Source: Gordionus sp. m RMFG-2023 (taxonomy: Eukaryota; Nematomorpha; Gordioida; Chordodea; Parachordodidae). From it: a stretch of 64,000 bases of DNA. A program made the position numbers and the translations under genes. Under the pieces are notes generated by a model. That model saw only the letters and a program-made list of their open reading frames with translations, did not search any database and was not told the origin of the DNA. How positions within the stretch are numbered: position 1 is the first letter of the stretch; every line of letters starts with the position of its first letter. The stretch lies in the NCBI RefSeq assembly GCF_954871325.1, contig NC_088779.1, forward strand, positions 12,960,846 to 13,024,845, given 5' to 3'. Shown one piece after another: positions 23,401 to 35,201 of this stretch.

Positions 23401-25166
23401 ATCATACATATTACGCAAAGAAAAAGATTCCGCAGATGCGGAAAATCTTTTACAGGCTATTACGAAGCCTCAATTTTTAATTTCAATTCAATGTGTTTAT
23501 TTTTTATTTAATTATACATATGATTTTAGCAAAACGTTACAAAAAATTAATTTGGATTTAAGGGAGGTTATGAATAGGGCAAAGGATATTGTTGAAATAT
23601 TAACAAATATCAGAGATAATGTGGATGAAAAATTTCACGAAATATATGAGAAAGTAAAGGAGATCGCTAATATGTTTGGGATTGAAATTTTTAAACCTAG
23701 AGTAGTTTCTAGACAATCCAATCGCTCAAATATTGATGCATCTACGATTGAGGATTTTAATAAAATTAACATTTTTATTCCACTTATTGATACATTTTTA
23801 TTTCAATTAAAGGAAAGATTTATAAGTCACAATTTTATTTTAAAAAGCTTTTATTTTCTTTTGCCGGTTGAGTCTGAATTGTTGATTACACTTGAAACGC
23901 GAGAGGATATTAAGAACATCTCAGAGTTTTATTCTGATGATTTATTAGGGTCGTATGATAAGTTACTTTGTGATGTCGAATTTTGGTATAAAAATCTTGG
24001 CAGAATAGAGTACTCTTTGAGACCAAAAAATGCTTTGCGGGCCCTTTCCATGTGTAATTGCACTTTAGATTCCCTGCCAAATATCAAAACATTGTTTTTT
24101 ATTTTAGCTACTTTACCGATTAGTACCTGCACTAATGAAAGGTCTTTTTCAACTTTGAAAAGGTTAAAAACCTATTTAAGAAATAGCACCGGTGAAAACC
24201 GTTTAAATGGATTAGCCCTATTAAATATTTATAAGGAGATTATTCTAGATAAAAATTTGATTCTAGATGAATTAGCCAAATCTCAGAGAAAAGTAGACCT
24301 CTCTTTATAAATTCAAATCATATAATTGTAATATTTTCTTAGTCATAAAATTTTTATATGTAAAACTTAATTATAATGAATTTTTAGTCATGATATTTTT
24401 ATACTATATTTATTAATAGTATTGCACCTACAATAAGAATTATTTATATAATATACTCATTTGTATTAAATATAACTGTTAAATTATATTTTTTTAAATT
24501 GCATACAAGAATTACTTATATTTTATTGTAATTTTATTTTTTTTAAAATATAGATATTTACAATCAATTTTTAAAATAGTAATCTGTATAAAATTTCTAA
24601 TTCTGAAATTTATTTTTTGTATATAAAATAAACACATAGTTAAATAAAGGGTTTATACTAAATAAAATTGTTAAATTGTATTTTTTTAGCAAGAATTACA
24701 TATTTTATTGCAATTTTATTTTTTTAAAATATAGTTTATTTACATTCAATTTTTAATATAATAATCTGTATAAAATTTATATATTTTGAAATTTATTTTT
24801 TTATATATTATTAAAATAAAAACATAGTTAAATAAATAAAGTTAATAATAAATAAAATCTCTGCAAAATATTGTTATATGCAAAAATGTAATTAAAATAA
24901 TTATTTTTAACATAGAATAAGATATATTGAGTTGATCATAAAATTGGAAGGTTTGGGGGGAGGCAAATTTTTTTTACATCGAATAGAATGAATTAATATA
25001 CAATTTACTAAACATTGATAACATTTTCAAAATAATGCTTTCCAGTCGCTTATTAATTATAAATTTGGCAAAAATTTTAATTCTAAAAAGGGGTTTGGGG
25101 GCGAAGCCCCCAAAAAATTTTCAAACCCCCCCCCCCCCCCATGGATCAATCCTGGCTACGCCACTG
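20453..25166 (+). mobile_element. hAT transposon, ZMYM/DUF4371-like (CAGTGGCGTAG ends)
   Basis: The ends are CAGTGGCGTAGACAAGG and CCTGGCTACGCCACTG with a perfect 8-bp duplication ATGTTATT (20445-20452, 25167-25174). G and C runs flank both ends. It carries a multi-exon transposase on the plus strand. It is inserted in the 5' LTR of the gypsy fossil. A related, internally deleted copy is at 27745-29379. A short CAGAGTTGAGCAG...CTGCTCAGCTCTT inverted pair (21467-21925) may be a smaller insertion in an intron, but no target duplication was found for it. Confidence 0.95.
20935..24310 (+). pseudogene. DUF4371/ZMYM-like hAT transposase, multi-exon
   Basis: A likely start MDIRKFFCQQQKEK (20935-20977) precedes two or three short candidate exons up to about 21310. 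Two of these end in the same TCATCAAATGATG before GTATA, which suggests an exon duplication. The main exon (about 21920-23114) has a TTF-type finger region, W-L-x-Y-S and GAFCKVCVIF, then WKDALENFNYHQ...YH, then the core SVLADETSDIGNIEQLSIAI and RGQGYDGAPSMSG. A 92-bp intron 23115-23206 (GTAAAA...TTTAG) joins in phase to QTISSVCDFFTPPKKR. A frameshift in an A-run near 23290-23310 follows. The C-terminal half to 24310 ends in ATLPISTCTNERSFSTLKRL, the dimerisation motif. Few lesions, so moderately young. The early exons do not join cleanly in one frame. Confidence 0.8.
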
Positions 25167-25734
25167 ATGTTATTCGAATAATATATTTGTCACAATAATA
25201 TAACGTATTTATATTTAAAAGGTCAATGTAATTGAATAACTATAAAAGTTAAATTTAATAATTATAAAATAGTATATATATGTCGTATTGGGATATGGAA
25301 TCCCCACGTTTTATTCGTGATCTTTTTTTTAAAATATTTTTTTTAAAAATATTTAAATATTCCGAATCCCCATGAAAAAAAATAAATATATAATTACTTT
25401 TCTTCAATTTTTTGCGGCTGGCACCATATAATTAAAAGGCCAAAATAAGGGATTTAAAAAGAGAATTTAAAAAAAAGTAAATAGTATAAAATTAAGGCAT
25501 ATAATAAATGAAAAGGGATGAGGTTTTATTTTAAAAAATATTAATTACTTTTCTTCTCTTTTTTTGCAGCTGGCACCATATAATTGAAATTCCAATGGAT
25601 TTAATAAGAGAATTTTTAAAAAAAAGTAAATAGTATAAAATTAAGAAATATAATGAATGAAAAGGGATGAGGTTAAGACTTTTTTGTTTTAAAAAATATA
25701 TTTATAAAAAATCCGAATTATTGCAACATTTAAG

Positions 25735-27164
25735 CAGGGACCCGAACCGTTATTTATAACGGTTCAATTATAATGGTTACGTTCTGGTTACAGTTCTTGA
25801 GAATAAATTTATATAAAGGTTCCGTTCGGTTCAGCTAATTATAAAGGTTCATTACGGTTAGAAATTTTTTTTTATTGAAGCAACACCATCTTTTAATTTA
25901 TTTTTATTATACCCATCTATGAATTATATATAAAAAAAATATATAAGATTCAAAATAACTCATTTTTAAATATATTATTTGAACTTATATGTAATATATT
26001 TTCAAGTATAAATGGATTCCTTTTTGTTCGTTGTGACGATAACACAAAGCCCTTTCTACAGAAACTTGTGTTGCGGGAACCGCCAGTACTATAAGAGCAC
26101 GTTTATATAATTCTGGATATTCAAATTATTTCCATTTCTAAAATATAAAAACTGAACCGGTTTAACCGTTTTTTATAAAGGTTCTTTTTACTCCCTCAAA
26201 AAATAATTATATCGGTTCGGTTACGGTTATGGTTCAGATATTTATAACAAAAATAAATTTTTTTAGAAAAATATTTAAGGGGATTCGGAATCTTTTTTTA
26301 AAAAAAACAATTAAATTATATTTTTTTGCCGCCTGGCTGGCACCAGAATATTTTATTTTTTAGAGATAATTAATATGTATTACTTTTATTTTATCCTTTA
26401 AATCATTAAATACTCGAAGGCAATATTTTGTTTCACGCCCGAAAATTCACGGTGTTTTTAAATTTTTCAAAACTTTAATGCTAAAATTTTTACACTTTTT
26501 TGAATTTATTCTATTTATTTCAACATAATGTTCACATAATAACAAAAAATAAATACATATTATAAATCCAAATTTTTACTTAGAAAAAGAAGAATGTCTA
26601 TTTTTTTTTATTTCAATTGTGTACGCCTTTCCTCTAATAGGCGGCTGGCTACAGAAAATAACCTTTCACTAGAAGCCGGATTTGCCAGGGCTGACAAAAT
26701 TTTACTCTCTAATTTTCTCAAAAAAGGAAATAAATTTTCCTTCTTCCAAAACTTCAAAATATTGCCATTGTTATTTGTTTTATTTTTTAAAATTTTATTT
26801 TGATAATATTGATATTGGTATAATTTTAAAAAAAAAGATAAAACACTAAAATATTAAAAACTATATAAAAATATGTAAAAATATATGAAATTACTAAATA
26901 AAAATATATATTGGTCCTTAGCCTTTTTTTTAAAAAACATTTTGATAATCTCAACTTAAAATTTGTTCGTTGTTATAAATAATTTAGTTTTACAATCTCT
27001 AAATGAGTCTGACCTTATTTGGCTCAACCTAAAGATACATAGTATTTTTCCTTATTCATAATTGATTTTTAAAAACGGCTAACTCAACATCCAAAATAAC
27101 CATTATAATTTTTTATATACTGAACCGTAACCAAACTGAACCGTTATAAATGTTCGGGTCCCTG
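25735..27164 (-). mobile_element. Non-autonomous hAT (CAGGGACCC ends)
   Basis: The ends are CAGGGACCCGAAC and GTTCGGGTCCCTG with GGTTC/AACCG subterminal repeats like the 7039-10499 element. The flanks CATTTAAG and CTTAAATG are reverse complements rather than a direct repeat. Minus-strand transposase scraps are present: LAVPATQVSVER (about 26030-26095) as in the 7.0-kb copy, and a second, different hATC piece at 26609-26775. A piece of foldback sequence (GGCTGGCACCA, about 26330) also lies inside, so the interior is composite. Confidence 0.75.
26609..26775 (-). pseudogene. hAT dimerisation fragment, second family
   Basis: The minus-strand open stretch reads FWKKENLFPFLRKLESKILS then ANPASSERLFSVASRLLEER and ends RTQLK before TAA. 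P-A-S-S-E-R-L-F-S-V-A-x-R is the classic hATC signature and differs from the PATQVSVER type found 500 bp away, so two hAT families have contributed to this element. About 55 codons survive. Confidence 0.8.
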
Positions 27165-27454
27165 CTTAAATGTTCAATGAAATGTCATATTGCATTGAAT
27201 AATTGTTGCAATAATTCGGATTTTTTATAAATATATTTTTTAATATTTTATAAAACAAAAAAGTCTTAACCTCATCCCTTTTCATTCATTATATGCCTTA
27301 ATTTTTATAATATTTTATAAAACAAAAAAGTCTTAACCTCATCCCTTTTCATTCATTATATGCCTTAATACTATTTACTCTTTTTAAATTCTCATTTTAA
27401 ATCCCTTATTTTGGCCTTATAATTATATGGTGCCAGCCGCAAAAAAGAGAAGAA

Positions 27455-27742
27455 AAAGTAATTATTGTTGTAATTGTTGAAAAAAGAAGAAATAAATTTA
27501 ATATAATACATAAAATGTCAGTTATTTTCTGACAGGGGAATTAAGTTTTCCTTGGGGGAAGAAGAAGAGATGAGGATCACAGGGTGTTTCATTGTTAGGA
27601 AAAACCCCTAGTTGGAGATTGGGAGATATTGGATTAATGGTAGAAGATGTCAGCTGTGGACCTTTGGGAAATGAAGAATTGGATAATTATGATTATTATA
27701 TTGTATTATTTTTAATGGATAGATTGTTGTTGTTTTATTATG
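27455..27742 (-). repeat. 270-bp dispersed repeat unit, copy C
   Basis: Reverse-complement counterpart of copies A and B: GTCAGTTATTTTCTGACAGG, then GAAGAAGAGATGAGGATCA, GGATTAATGGTAGAAGATGT and TTAATGGATAGATTGTTG. It is more diverged, and it lies within the right arm of the foldback element. Confidence 0.7.
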
Positions 27743-27744
27743 GA

Positions 27745-29379
27745 CAGTGGCGTAGGCATGGGGGGGGGGGGGGGGACCGGGGGGGGGGGCATGAAAAATG
27801 AAAAAAAAAATTTTTTTTTAAATATATTTAATAAATCTTAATAAACGCTTGATTTTTATGTTTTAAATTTATTATAAATAATAATAGATATACACATTTG
27901 ATTTTTTTTATATTTACTAAATAAATTTTATATTATTTTGCATTTCATAAAAGTTTTCTAGTTTGTCATATTCCATTTTATAAAAATATTTCTCATTTTC
28001 AATATGAATTTCACACCACCCAAAAAAAGGGAGTTATTTATTCAAACGTATTATGATATTGACTCAAAAAATCAAAACTAAAAACTAAAGAGATTTTGTC
28101 CGACCAGATTCATCGAAAGACAAGAGTCAGGGAAACTCTTTATTGAACTATATGATGTTGTCTTTGCAGCACTAGAATTTTATATATCAAGCAAGGAAAA
28201 AGATTCAGCAGATGCCGAAAATCTTTTGTAGGCTATTATTAAGCCACAGTTTTTAATTTCAATTCAATGTGTTTATTTTTTATTTAATTATACATATGAT
28301 TTTAGCAAAATGCTACAAAAAATTGATTTGGATTTAAGAGAGATTATGAATAGAGCAAAGGATATTGTTGAAATATTAACAAATATCACAGAGAATGTGG
28401 ATGAAAAATTTCATAAAATATGTGAAAAAGTAAAGGAGATTGCTAATATGTTTGGAATTGAAATTTTTAAACCTAGAGTAGTCTCTAGATAATCCAATCG
28501 ATCAAATATTGATGCATCTACGATTGAGGATTTTTATAAAATAAACATTTTTATTCCCCTTATTGATACATTTTTATTTCAATTAAAAGAAAAATTTATT
28601 AGTCATAATTATATTTTAAAAGCTTTTATTTTCTTTTGCCGGTTGAATCTAAACGATAGATTACACTTGAAACACGAGAGGATATTAAAATAATCTCAAA
28701 GTTTTATGCTGATGATTTAGTAGGTTCATATGATAAGTTACTTTGTGATGGTGATGTCGAATTTTGGTATAAAAATCTTGCCACTTTGAGACCAAAAAAT
28801 GCTCTGCAGGTCCTTTACATGTGTAATTGCATTTTAGATTCCCTGCCTAATATCAAAACATTATTAATTATTTTAGCTACCTTGCCAATTAGTACCTGCA
28901 CTAATGAAAGGTCATTTTCAACTTTAAATAGGTTAAAAACTTATTTAAGAAACACAACCGGTGAAAAACGTTTAAATGGATTAGCCCTATTGAATATTTA
29001 TAAGGAGATTATTTTAGATAAAAATTTGATTCTAGAAGAAATTAGCGAAATCTCAGAGAAAAGTAGATCTCTCTTTTTAAATTCAAATCAAAAAATAACA
29101 ATAAAATTATATTAGTTTTAATATATAATCAATTTTTTTTTGTAAAAAAAGTATTATTTATAAGATATTATCATCATATTTTTTTAAATACCATTATTTG
29201 CATAAGAATTACACATATTTTATATAATTGAAAATATAAAACAATTTTAACAAATCCAAAAATATAAGCAATTAAATGTTCAAAAAAATGGAAGGTTTGG
29301 AAGGCTCCGCCCCCCCCCCCCAAAAAAAAAATTTTAAACCCCCCTCCTCCCCCATGATAAAATCCTGGCTACGCCACTG
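27745..29379 (+). mobile_element. Internally deleted ZMYM-like hAT
   Basis: The ends CAGTGGCGTAGGCATGG and CTGGCTACGCCACTG have a perfect 8-bp duplication ATTATGGA (27737-27744, 29380-29387). It has long G runs at the left and C runs at the right. It retains only the second half of the transposase of the 20453-25166 family, so it would depend on that family for movement. Confidence 0.95.
28006..29115 (+). pseudogene. C-terminal half of ZMYM-like hAT transposase
   Basis: It starts at FTPPKKRELFIQTYYDIDSK, aligned with 23237 onward of the larger copy, and runs to ATLPISTCTNERSFSTLNRL and GLALLNIYKEIILDKNLILE. Residues differ in roughly one position in ten from the larger copy. Three or more stops and shifts (for example TAG near 28229 and TAA near 28491) break it. 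The N-terminal finger and first catalytic region are absent. Confidence 0.85.
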
Positions 29380-29716
29380 ATTATGGATAAAGATAATTTT
29401 GAGTAAATGGGTTATGTTAAATATGGATCGTCGTTAATGGTCAGTGTTATATAATTGAGAGTAAGAGGCATTTTTGTTATATCTAAGTTAACCTGTAAAA
29501 ATTATATTATTTTATTTTTTATTCATGGGGATTCGGAATATTTTTTAAATATTTTAAAAAAATATATTTTAAAAAAAAAGATCCCAAATAAAACGTGGGA
29601 CCACGTTGGGATTCCGAATCCCACATGATTCCATATCCCAATACGACATATATATACACAAAAATTTTAATAAAAGACACCGTTTGTTTTGACCATATAT
29701 TTCAGATATAAAATTG

Positions 29717-32700
29717 GCGACAAAATTTAAAAAAATGCGATATTCGGTTAAGTTAAATATAAAATAGGATTGAATATATATATTTTTAGGAATTATGGGT
29801 AATATTTATTTCAATTACATTAAACGAATTTCGTAAAGAGGAAACTTCTATTTAAAATTATTTAAATTAATTGAATGTAAAGAATATTCCTCTCAAACAG
29901 ACGTAAACTTTGAAAAAATTATTCATACCATATGGAGGAATAAATATAATAACAGATATAAAAAAATACTATTTCTAAAAAAAATTATTGATATGGTATG
30001 GACAGATTTATACAAAATTGCAAAACAACTTTTTAAAGACGAAAGAACTGTTTGGCTTCAAGAATTGATTTTATTAGATTAAGTCGCGGACCAACAGAAT
30101 CAGTAATGAGTTATTTCAAAAATATAAGCCCGTAGATGTGAATTTAAAGATAATATAAAACTACGAATTCGTGATCTATTAATCGCTGGATTAAAAATGT
30201 TGCAACTAGATAAAGAACTACGATCAAGATACCCAGATAGAGACGATGAGCAACCGTTAAGTTTAAACAAGGTTATAGAAATTTTTAGCAATGGACTTAG
30301 AAATAATTAATACTAAGATGGTTTATAAAATCAAAGAGATGACTAAACATAATGATAATAATAAACGATTAAATCAAAATGATAATAATAATGACAGTAT
30401 AATGATAATGATAATCGACAGTATCAAAATGATAATAAAACATACGTAAAAAGAAATCAGTTCAAGGTTATAATGACTACCACACAAATAATGATAATAC
30501 GAGAAAACTATTTTTGTAATCGTTTTCATGCTTTTCGGAATTGTCCATTATACGGAAAACCTTGCAGCAAATGTAAGAAATTAAACCACTTTGCAATGTG
30601 TTGTTGGAGGAAAAGTTTACGGTACAAATTACAATATTTACAACGGAGATTCAGATTTCTCAACAAAAAAAGTCTACAAATATGGATAGCACCCAACAAT
30701 TACGGTATTAATAAACAACCAGGAAGTTAAAATGATATATGATACAGGTTCAGTAGTAACCATCATTAATGCAACAATATGGAATAAAAATTGGGAGGCC
30801 AAAACTTAGAATGGTTAGAACCCAACTACATATGAAAACAATGCACTAAAAATTATGGGAGAACCATATGTAAAAGTTTAATTAGATGATAAAATAAAAT
30901 GGCTTTCGTTATTAGTGACAAAAATAAATGATGCAGCCATGGACTATAGCTTTAAAAGTAGAAATTGAAAATGAACTGAAACGTTTGGAACATAATAAAG
31001 AAAATAGATCCATCACCAACAAGAACCTGGAGTACTCCAATGGTAGTGGTACATAAAACTTCAGGTGAACTACGATTATGGGGTGATTTCAAAGTAACAT
31101 TGAATAAATTTTTACTGAAAGACTATCACATTCTACCAACGTTTGAAGAATTAATCGCAAAGATCGCTAATGGAAATAAGTATACAACATTAAATCTAAA
31201 AGAGGCATATCTACATGAGTATTGATGAAGAATCACAAGAATTATTAGCAATGGTAACACCAAATGGATACTGCTTCTATTTACGATTATTTTGGTATAG
31301 CTACAGCACCAATAATATTTCAGTGATATATGGACGATTTACTGGCTGACTGTAAAGACAGCAGTTAATTTAGACGATGTTATAATTACAGGAAAAAATG
31401 ATAAAAATGCGGGATTAAAGTCAAAACAAGCAAAATAAATTTTATGAAAGAAAAGGTGTAATATTTAGTATACATAATAGATGAAAATGGAATATACCCA
31501 GATAAAAAGAAAATAATAGCAATACAAAAATATCCAACTCCAAATATCATAAAATCATTTTTAGATATAATAAACTATCATAACTTATATGGAATTATAA
31601 CCGAATTACATAATTAAACTAGTAAAAATGTTAAATGGAATAGGACTAAAAAATGATTATACATTATTTGAAAGAATAAAAGGAATAGAACAGAACAAAA
31701 TACTATACAGTTTAATACCGAACCTCAAGTTATTATTAGAAACAGATGCATCTAACCAAGGATTTGGAGCTGTACTCCTGCAAAAATATGATAACGGAGA
31801 AGAATTTCCAATAGCGTACACCTCAAGAACTTTACAAGATGCTGAAGAGAATTATTCTACAATAGACAAAGAAGCTAAAGCAATAATAAACGGCGTAGAA
31901 AATTTAATAACTATTTGTATGGACGTAAGTTTATACTTTTATTAAGATATATAGCAATAACAGAGATTTAAGTTTATAAACAAATCAAATATTATTGCGT
32001 TGGGCTTATAAATTATCCGCATATGATTACTATATTATGTACAAGAAAGGCGCTAATAATATAATTGCAGATGCTTTATCACGAAATCCAATAGAGAAAA
32101 AGGATGATAGAATAACAAGTGAAAATAAAACAGTAATGTATATAAGAAATCTTATTTATGACACATTAACCCTATCTAGAAAAGAACTTAGAGAAGAAAC
32201 CGCAAAAGATCCAATCTTAAGAAGAGTAAAAATATTTATAATGGTACAAATATACAAAATCAAGTACCAGAATTACAAGCTTTTAGAACAAGAATAGATG
32301 AAATTGAAAAAGATGAAGGTATTTTGTTTTGGAATGGCAGATTAATCATTCCGTACTCACTTCAAGAGTTTTGCATATATTGCATACTGGACATCCAAGG
32401 ATCACATCAATGAAATCCATTACCATTATATGGATCAATAAATATGTTAAAAAACTAGATAATATCTGTATAAGATGTAAATAATGCAGAGATATACCAG
32501 GTGTTGCAGTATACACGTGGAATCCGACATCCCAACCCTAGAGAAGGAAAGATAAATCAAACAAACTAAATTGTCCTATAATGTAGAAGAAAATAAAAAA
32601 TCGTACTAAAACACGTCGACCAACTACGAACAAGGTAAGAACTAGTTGAACCCGAATCAATAATAAGAGAAGATAAAATAAAATAAAATAAAATAAAATA

Positions 32701-32812
32701 GTAGAAACAATTAAACCAAGTCAAGAAGGAATTCAAAATCGATATCCAACGAGGGAACGAAAGTAAACAAAAAGATTAAAAGATAAATTTGAACTTAGGG
32801 GAAATAAGATAT
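29717..32812 (+). mobile_element. Internal region of old gypsy fossil (gag to integrase)
   Basis: In order and approximate only: gag-like DNA (about 29850-30450), a CCHC zinc-knuckle area (about 30500-30620), protease area (about 30700-30850), reverse transcriptase (about 30950-31400), RNase H (about 31700-31960) and integrase zinc-binding area (about 32030-32500). All are on the plus strand and every domain is broken. It is related to the element at 54.9 kb by domain order and by the TTGGCGAC primer-site-like sequence, but it is much more decayed. Confidence 0.75.
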
Positions 32813-32993
32813 GTTATATTTTATATATTATTCAACGTTATTTGAATAATAAATTTGTCTTACAATAATTTAACGTATTTATATTTAAAAGGTGAATGTA
32901 ATTGAATAACTATAGAAGTTAAATTTAATAATTATGGAAACAAGAATTAAAATAAAAGACACTGTTTGTTTTGCCCATACATTTCTGATATAA
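32813..32993 (+). repeat. 3' LTR of the old gypsy fossil
   Basis: It begins TGTTATATTTTATATATT and ends near CTGATATAAA. It matches the split 5' LTR pieces at 20394-20452, 25175-25280 and 29649-29716 in order. Confidence 0.7.
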
Positions 32994-33877
32994 AAGCTTT
33001 TCACAATATAGAGGAAGAAATAATAATGCAATATATTTTTTAATAACTGATGTTACATTATCTTATTTCTTTTGAAAAATTCTTTTTAAAAAATTACTGT
33101 AATTATTTTTAAGTGGTAAAAAAATTCATCGTCTCCATGAAGTTCAAACTCTCTTTCAAGAGAAAAAATTAAAAGAATGTGGAACTTTGCATTGATTGAA
33201 CTTCCATATTTCTGTTCTCATTTTTAATATTGGTACATTATCTTATATCTATTTAATTCCTCCTTCATATTTATTTATTAATATTTTGGTGCTTTCAACA
33301 AGGAAGTTCTAACTATTAAGTTTAAATATTATATTTTGTACTATCTTCGCACCTGGGTAAAAAAACAACTTAACAATGGCATTGATACTCTTTTTAGACT
33401 TAATGGTGTTTTTCTAAAATTAAAATTTTTGGTTCGTTTACCTCCTTCTAATAACGTCATTGAAATTTTTTAAAAAGAGATATTTATAATAAGTTTACTT
33501 TAAAATGTTGAGATAATTTACAATAATAACCTTCACTTTACGTAAAATCCCAAAATTTCTAAAGAAGGATAAAAATTAGATATGAACATGAGTTTTCCTT
33601 TTTATATTCACGATATTTTGTTCAATAATCATATATGAAATTTTATATACAAGATCTTTTTCAAATAAGCATAATTAAAATAAAATATATAGATAATTAT
33701 AATAATAATAATACAATAATGAATACCTTCAATAGTTTTTCTAATATAACAATTATAATAAAGTAGTAATTATAATAGGCTTTATTATTTATTATAATTC
33801 GGGGACAAAATAATTTTCTAATTATATATGCGCGCGGTTTAATTAAAAATAATTAATCTATATTGTCATGAGATTTG
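32994..33877. other. No gene seen
   Basis: AT-rich DNA between the gypsy fossil and the first gene of the secreted-protein island. Confidence 0.5.
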
Positions 33878-33899
33878 TTTTATTGTATGATCGAGCAAT

Positions 33900-34375
33900 T
33901 TATTTTCTATATCCTAAGCTCTCGACTCCCCCTCTTGAAGATCCTTCGCTATCCTTTGTTTCGTCAAGTAATGAAAAATCATTTTGAGGTTTTTTGGCAC
34001 TTTCGGCATCAATTTCAACCATATTTTGAATCTTTTTTTGAATAGAATTTGAAGCAGCATATGCTTTATTATTTAAATGAGCTGCCATTTTTGGGTTGTA
34101 TTTGTCATCCTTAGACTTTTGCCAATCCAATGATCCTACATCTATTCCACCTCCGATACTGTTTATTCCATTATCTTGATTATCGCAACAATCAGGTTTC
34201 TTTTTGATAACCTTGATAATCTTGATTCGTAAGGCTGTTGTATCCGTAGTTGAACTCCTAATAAAAATATAGAGAATTTAAAGTCTACTTTAAATATTAA
34301 CAGTAATTAATACACAATAAAATCTGTTTAATTTTACCCTTTACTAAATCCAACACAATTAACGGTTTTCGACGA
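33900..34375 (-). CDS. Small K-rich PDCC protein, outer gene of left half-cluster
   Basis: The family is unknown. On the minus strand, exon 34375-34338 (SSKTVNCVGFSK, acceptor TTTTTTTTCCAAG) joins across an 80-bp intron (GTAAAA...TTATTAG) to exon 34257-33900. The last exon reads SSTTDTTALRIKIIKVIKKK, then PDCCDNQDNG, a G/D-rich stretch, LDWQKSKDDKYNPKMAAHL and SRGGVESLGYRK, then TAA. About 131 residues are visible. A poly(A) signal AATAAA follows 17 nt after the stop (33883-33878). The K-I-I-K-x-x-K-K-x-PDCC segment and the intron phase match the gene at 42043-42283. The start exon was not found. A signal-peptide exon ending in phase 0 would fit, by analogy with the inner genes. It could be a secreted cysteine-pair peptide. 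No function is assigned. Confidence 0.55.
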
Positions 34376-35144
34376 CTTGGAAAAAAAATGCTCTTATATA
34401 CATAGGAGGACCAGGGGTTATCCTGGGGCAAATAATATCTATTCAAATATATTTAAAATAATAAACCTTGAAATTTTTTTAAACCATAAATGTATTTCAA
34501 TAAGAAACTTCAATGGTTCTAAAAATATGCAGAAATTTGCGTTAAAAGTTTTAAATGCAAATTAAAATTTTAACACGTAAAAGTGATTTTATACATTAAT
34601 TAAATGTGAAGCCCTTGGTCAGATATTAGCGGGGTTTGTATGAGCCAAGCAGGGATTTATATTAATATAAAATCTAACTATATTTGTAAGAACACTAAAA
34701 GCCACGAGTTCGTTTAGGGTAACTAATGACAATATGAAGATGATTGACTTATTTTCTTTAATTTATATGGCATTTTTAAGTGTCAACATAGTTTTTCCGA
34801 GTGATATATAATATGGATGAACCATTTAACATATTTAACATAGTATTTTTATTTATACTTAGAAAAAAGAAATTTAAAAAATCAAAAAATAAAGAAATGC
34901 TATAACATACACTGCGAAGGGATAAAAGGTATTCTGAGTGTCTTTTTATTTGATTAAAAATGTTTTTTTCTTATATTCATTTTACCTTGGAGATATGAAA
35001 AGAAAAAAAACTGCGTTTATATATTTTAAAAAATTAGCTTATTTTTCATAGCATTTCAATTTTATATGGATAATATAACTTCGGTCTCTCCTATAGTCAC
35101 TAACGGAACAACATATTATATTATAAATACCTTAAACAGATAAT
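34376..35144. other. Spacer, probably holding the missing 5' exon of the 33.9-kb gene
   Basis: No hydrophobic start exon with a phase-0 donor could be found on the minus strand. A TATATAAG at 34399-34392 lies too close to the visible exon to be useful unless a start codon is missed. Confidence 0.35.
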
Positions 35145-35201
35145 TTTATTTTAATCTTTCAACATTTAATTATTAAAGGCCCGGATATAATTATTTTAAT
35201 A

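Larger units (their letters stand above)
25281..29648. mobile_element. Long-TIR foldback transposon holding two hATs
   Basis: The left end TGTCGTATTGGGATATGGAA and the right end TTCCATATCCCAATACGACA are a perfect inverted pair, and similarity continues for about 100 bp. The flanking 8-bp repeat is TATATATA on both sides, a simple sequence but consistent with the uninterrupted 3' LTR. Inside, blocks with GGCTGGCACCATATAATT and AAAAGGGATGAGGTT occur on the left (twice) and inverted on the right (27270-27440), so most of the element folds on itself. The right arm also contains dispersed repeat copy C. Without the two hATs it is about 1.3 kb, with no coding capacity. The superfamily is uncertain (hAT, MULE or other 8-9-bp TSD type). 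Confidence 0.8.
20394..32993 (+). mobile_element. Old Ty3/gypsy LTR fossil, split by nested transposons
   Basis: The 5' LTR starts near 20394 (TGTTCTATTTTAGA). It is interrupted by the hAT at 20453-25166 and the foldback element at 25281-29648, and ends near 29716 just before a primer-site-like TTGGCGAC. The 3' LTR is near 32813-32993 and shares GAATAATAAATTTGTC-like, TAACGTATTTATATTTAAAA and ACTATARAAGTTAAATTTAA blocks with the split 5' LTR. The internal part is only about 3.1 kb. It is clearly older than the gypsy element at 54.9 kb and heavily broken, with well over ten breaks. Confidence 0.8.
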
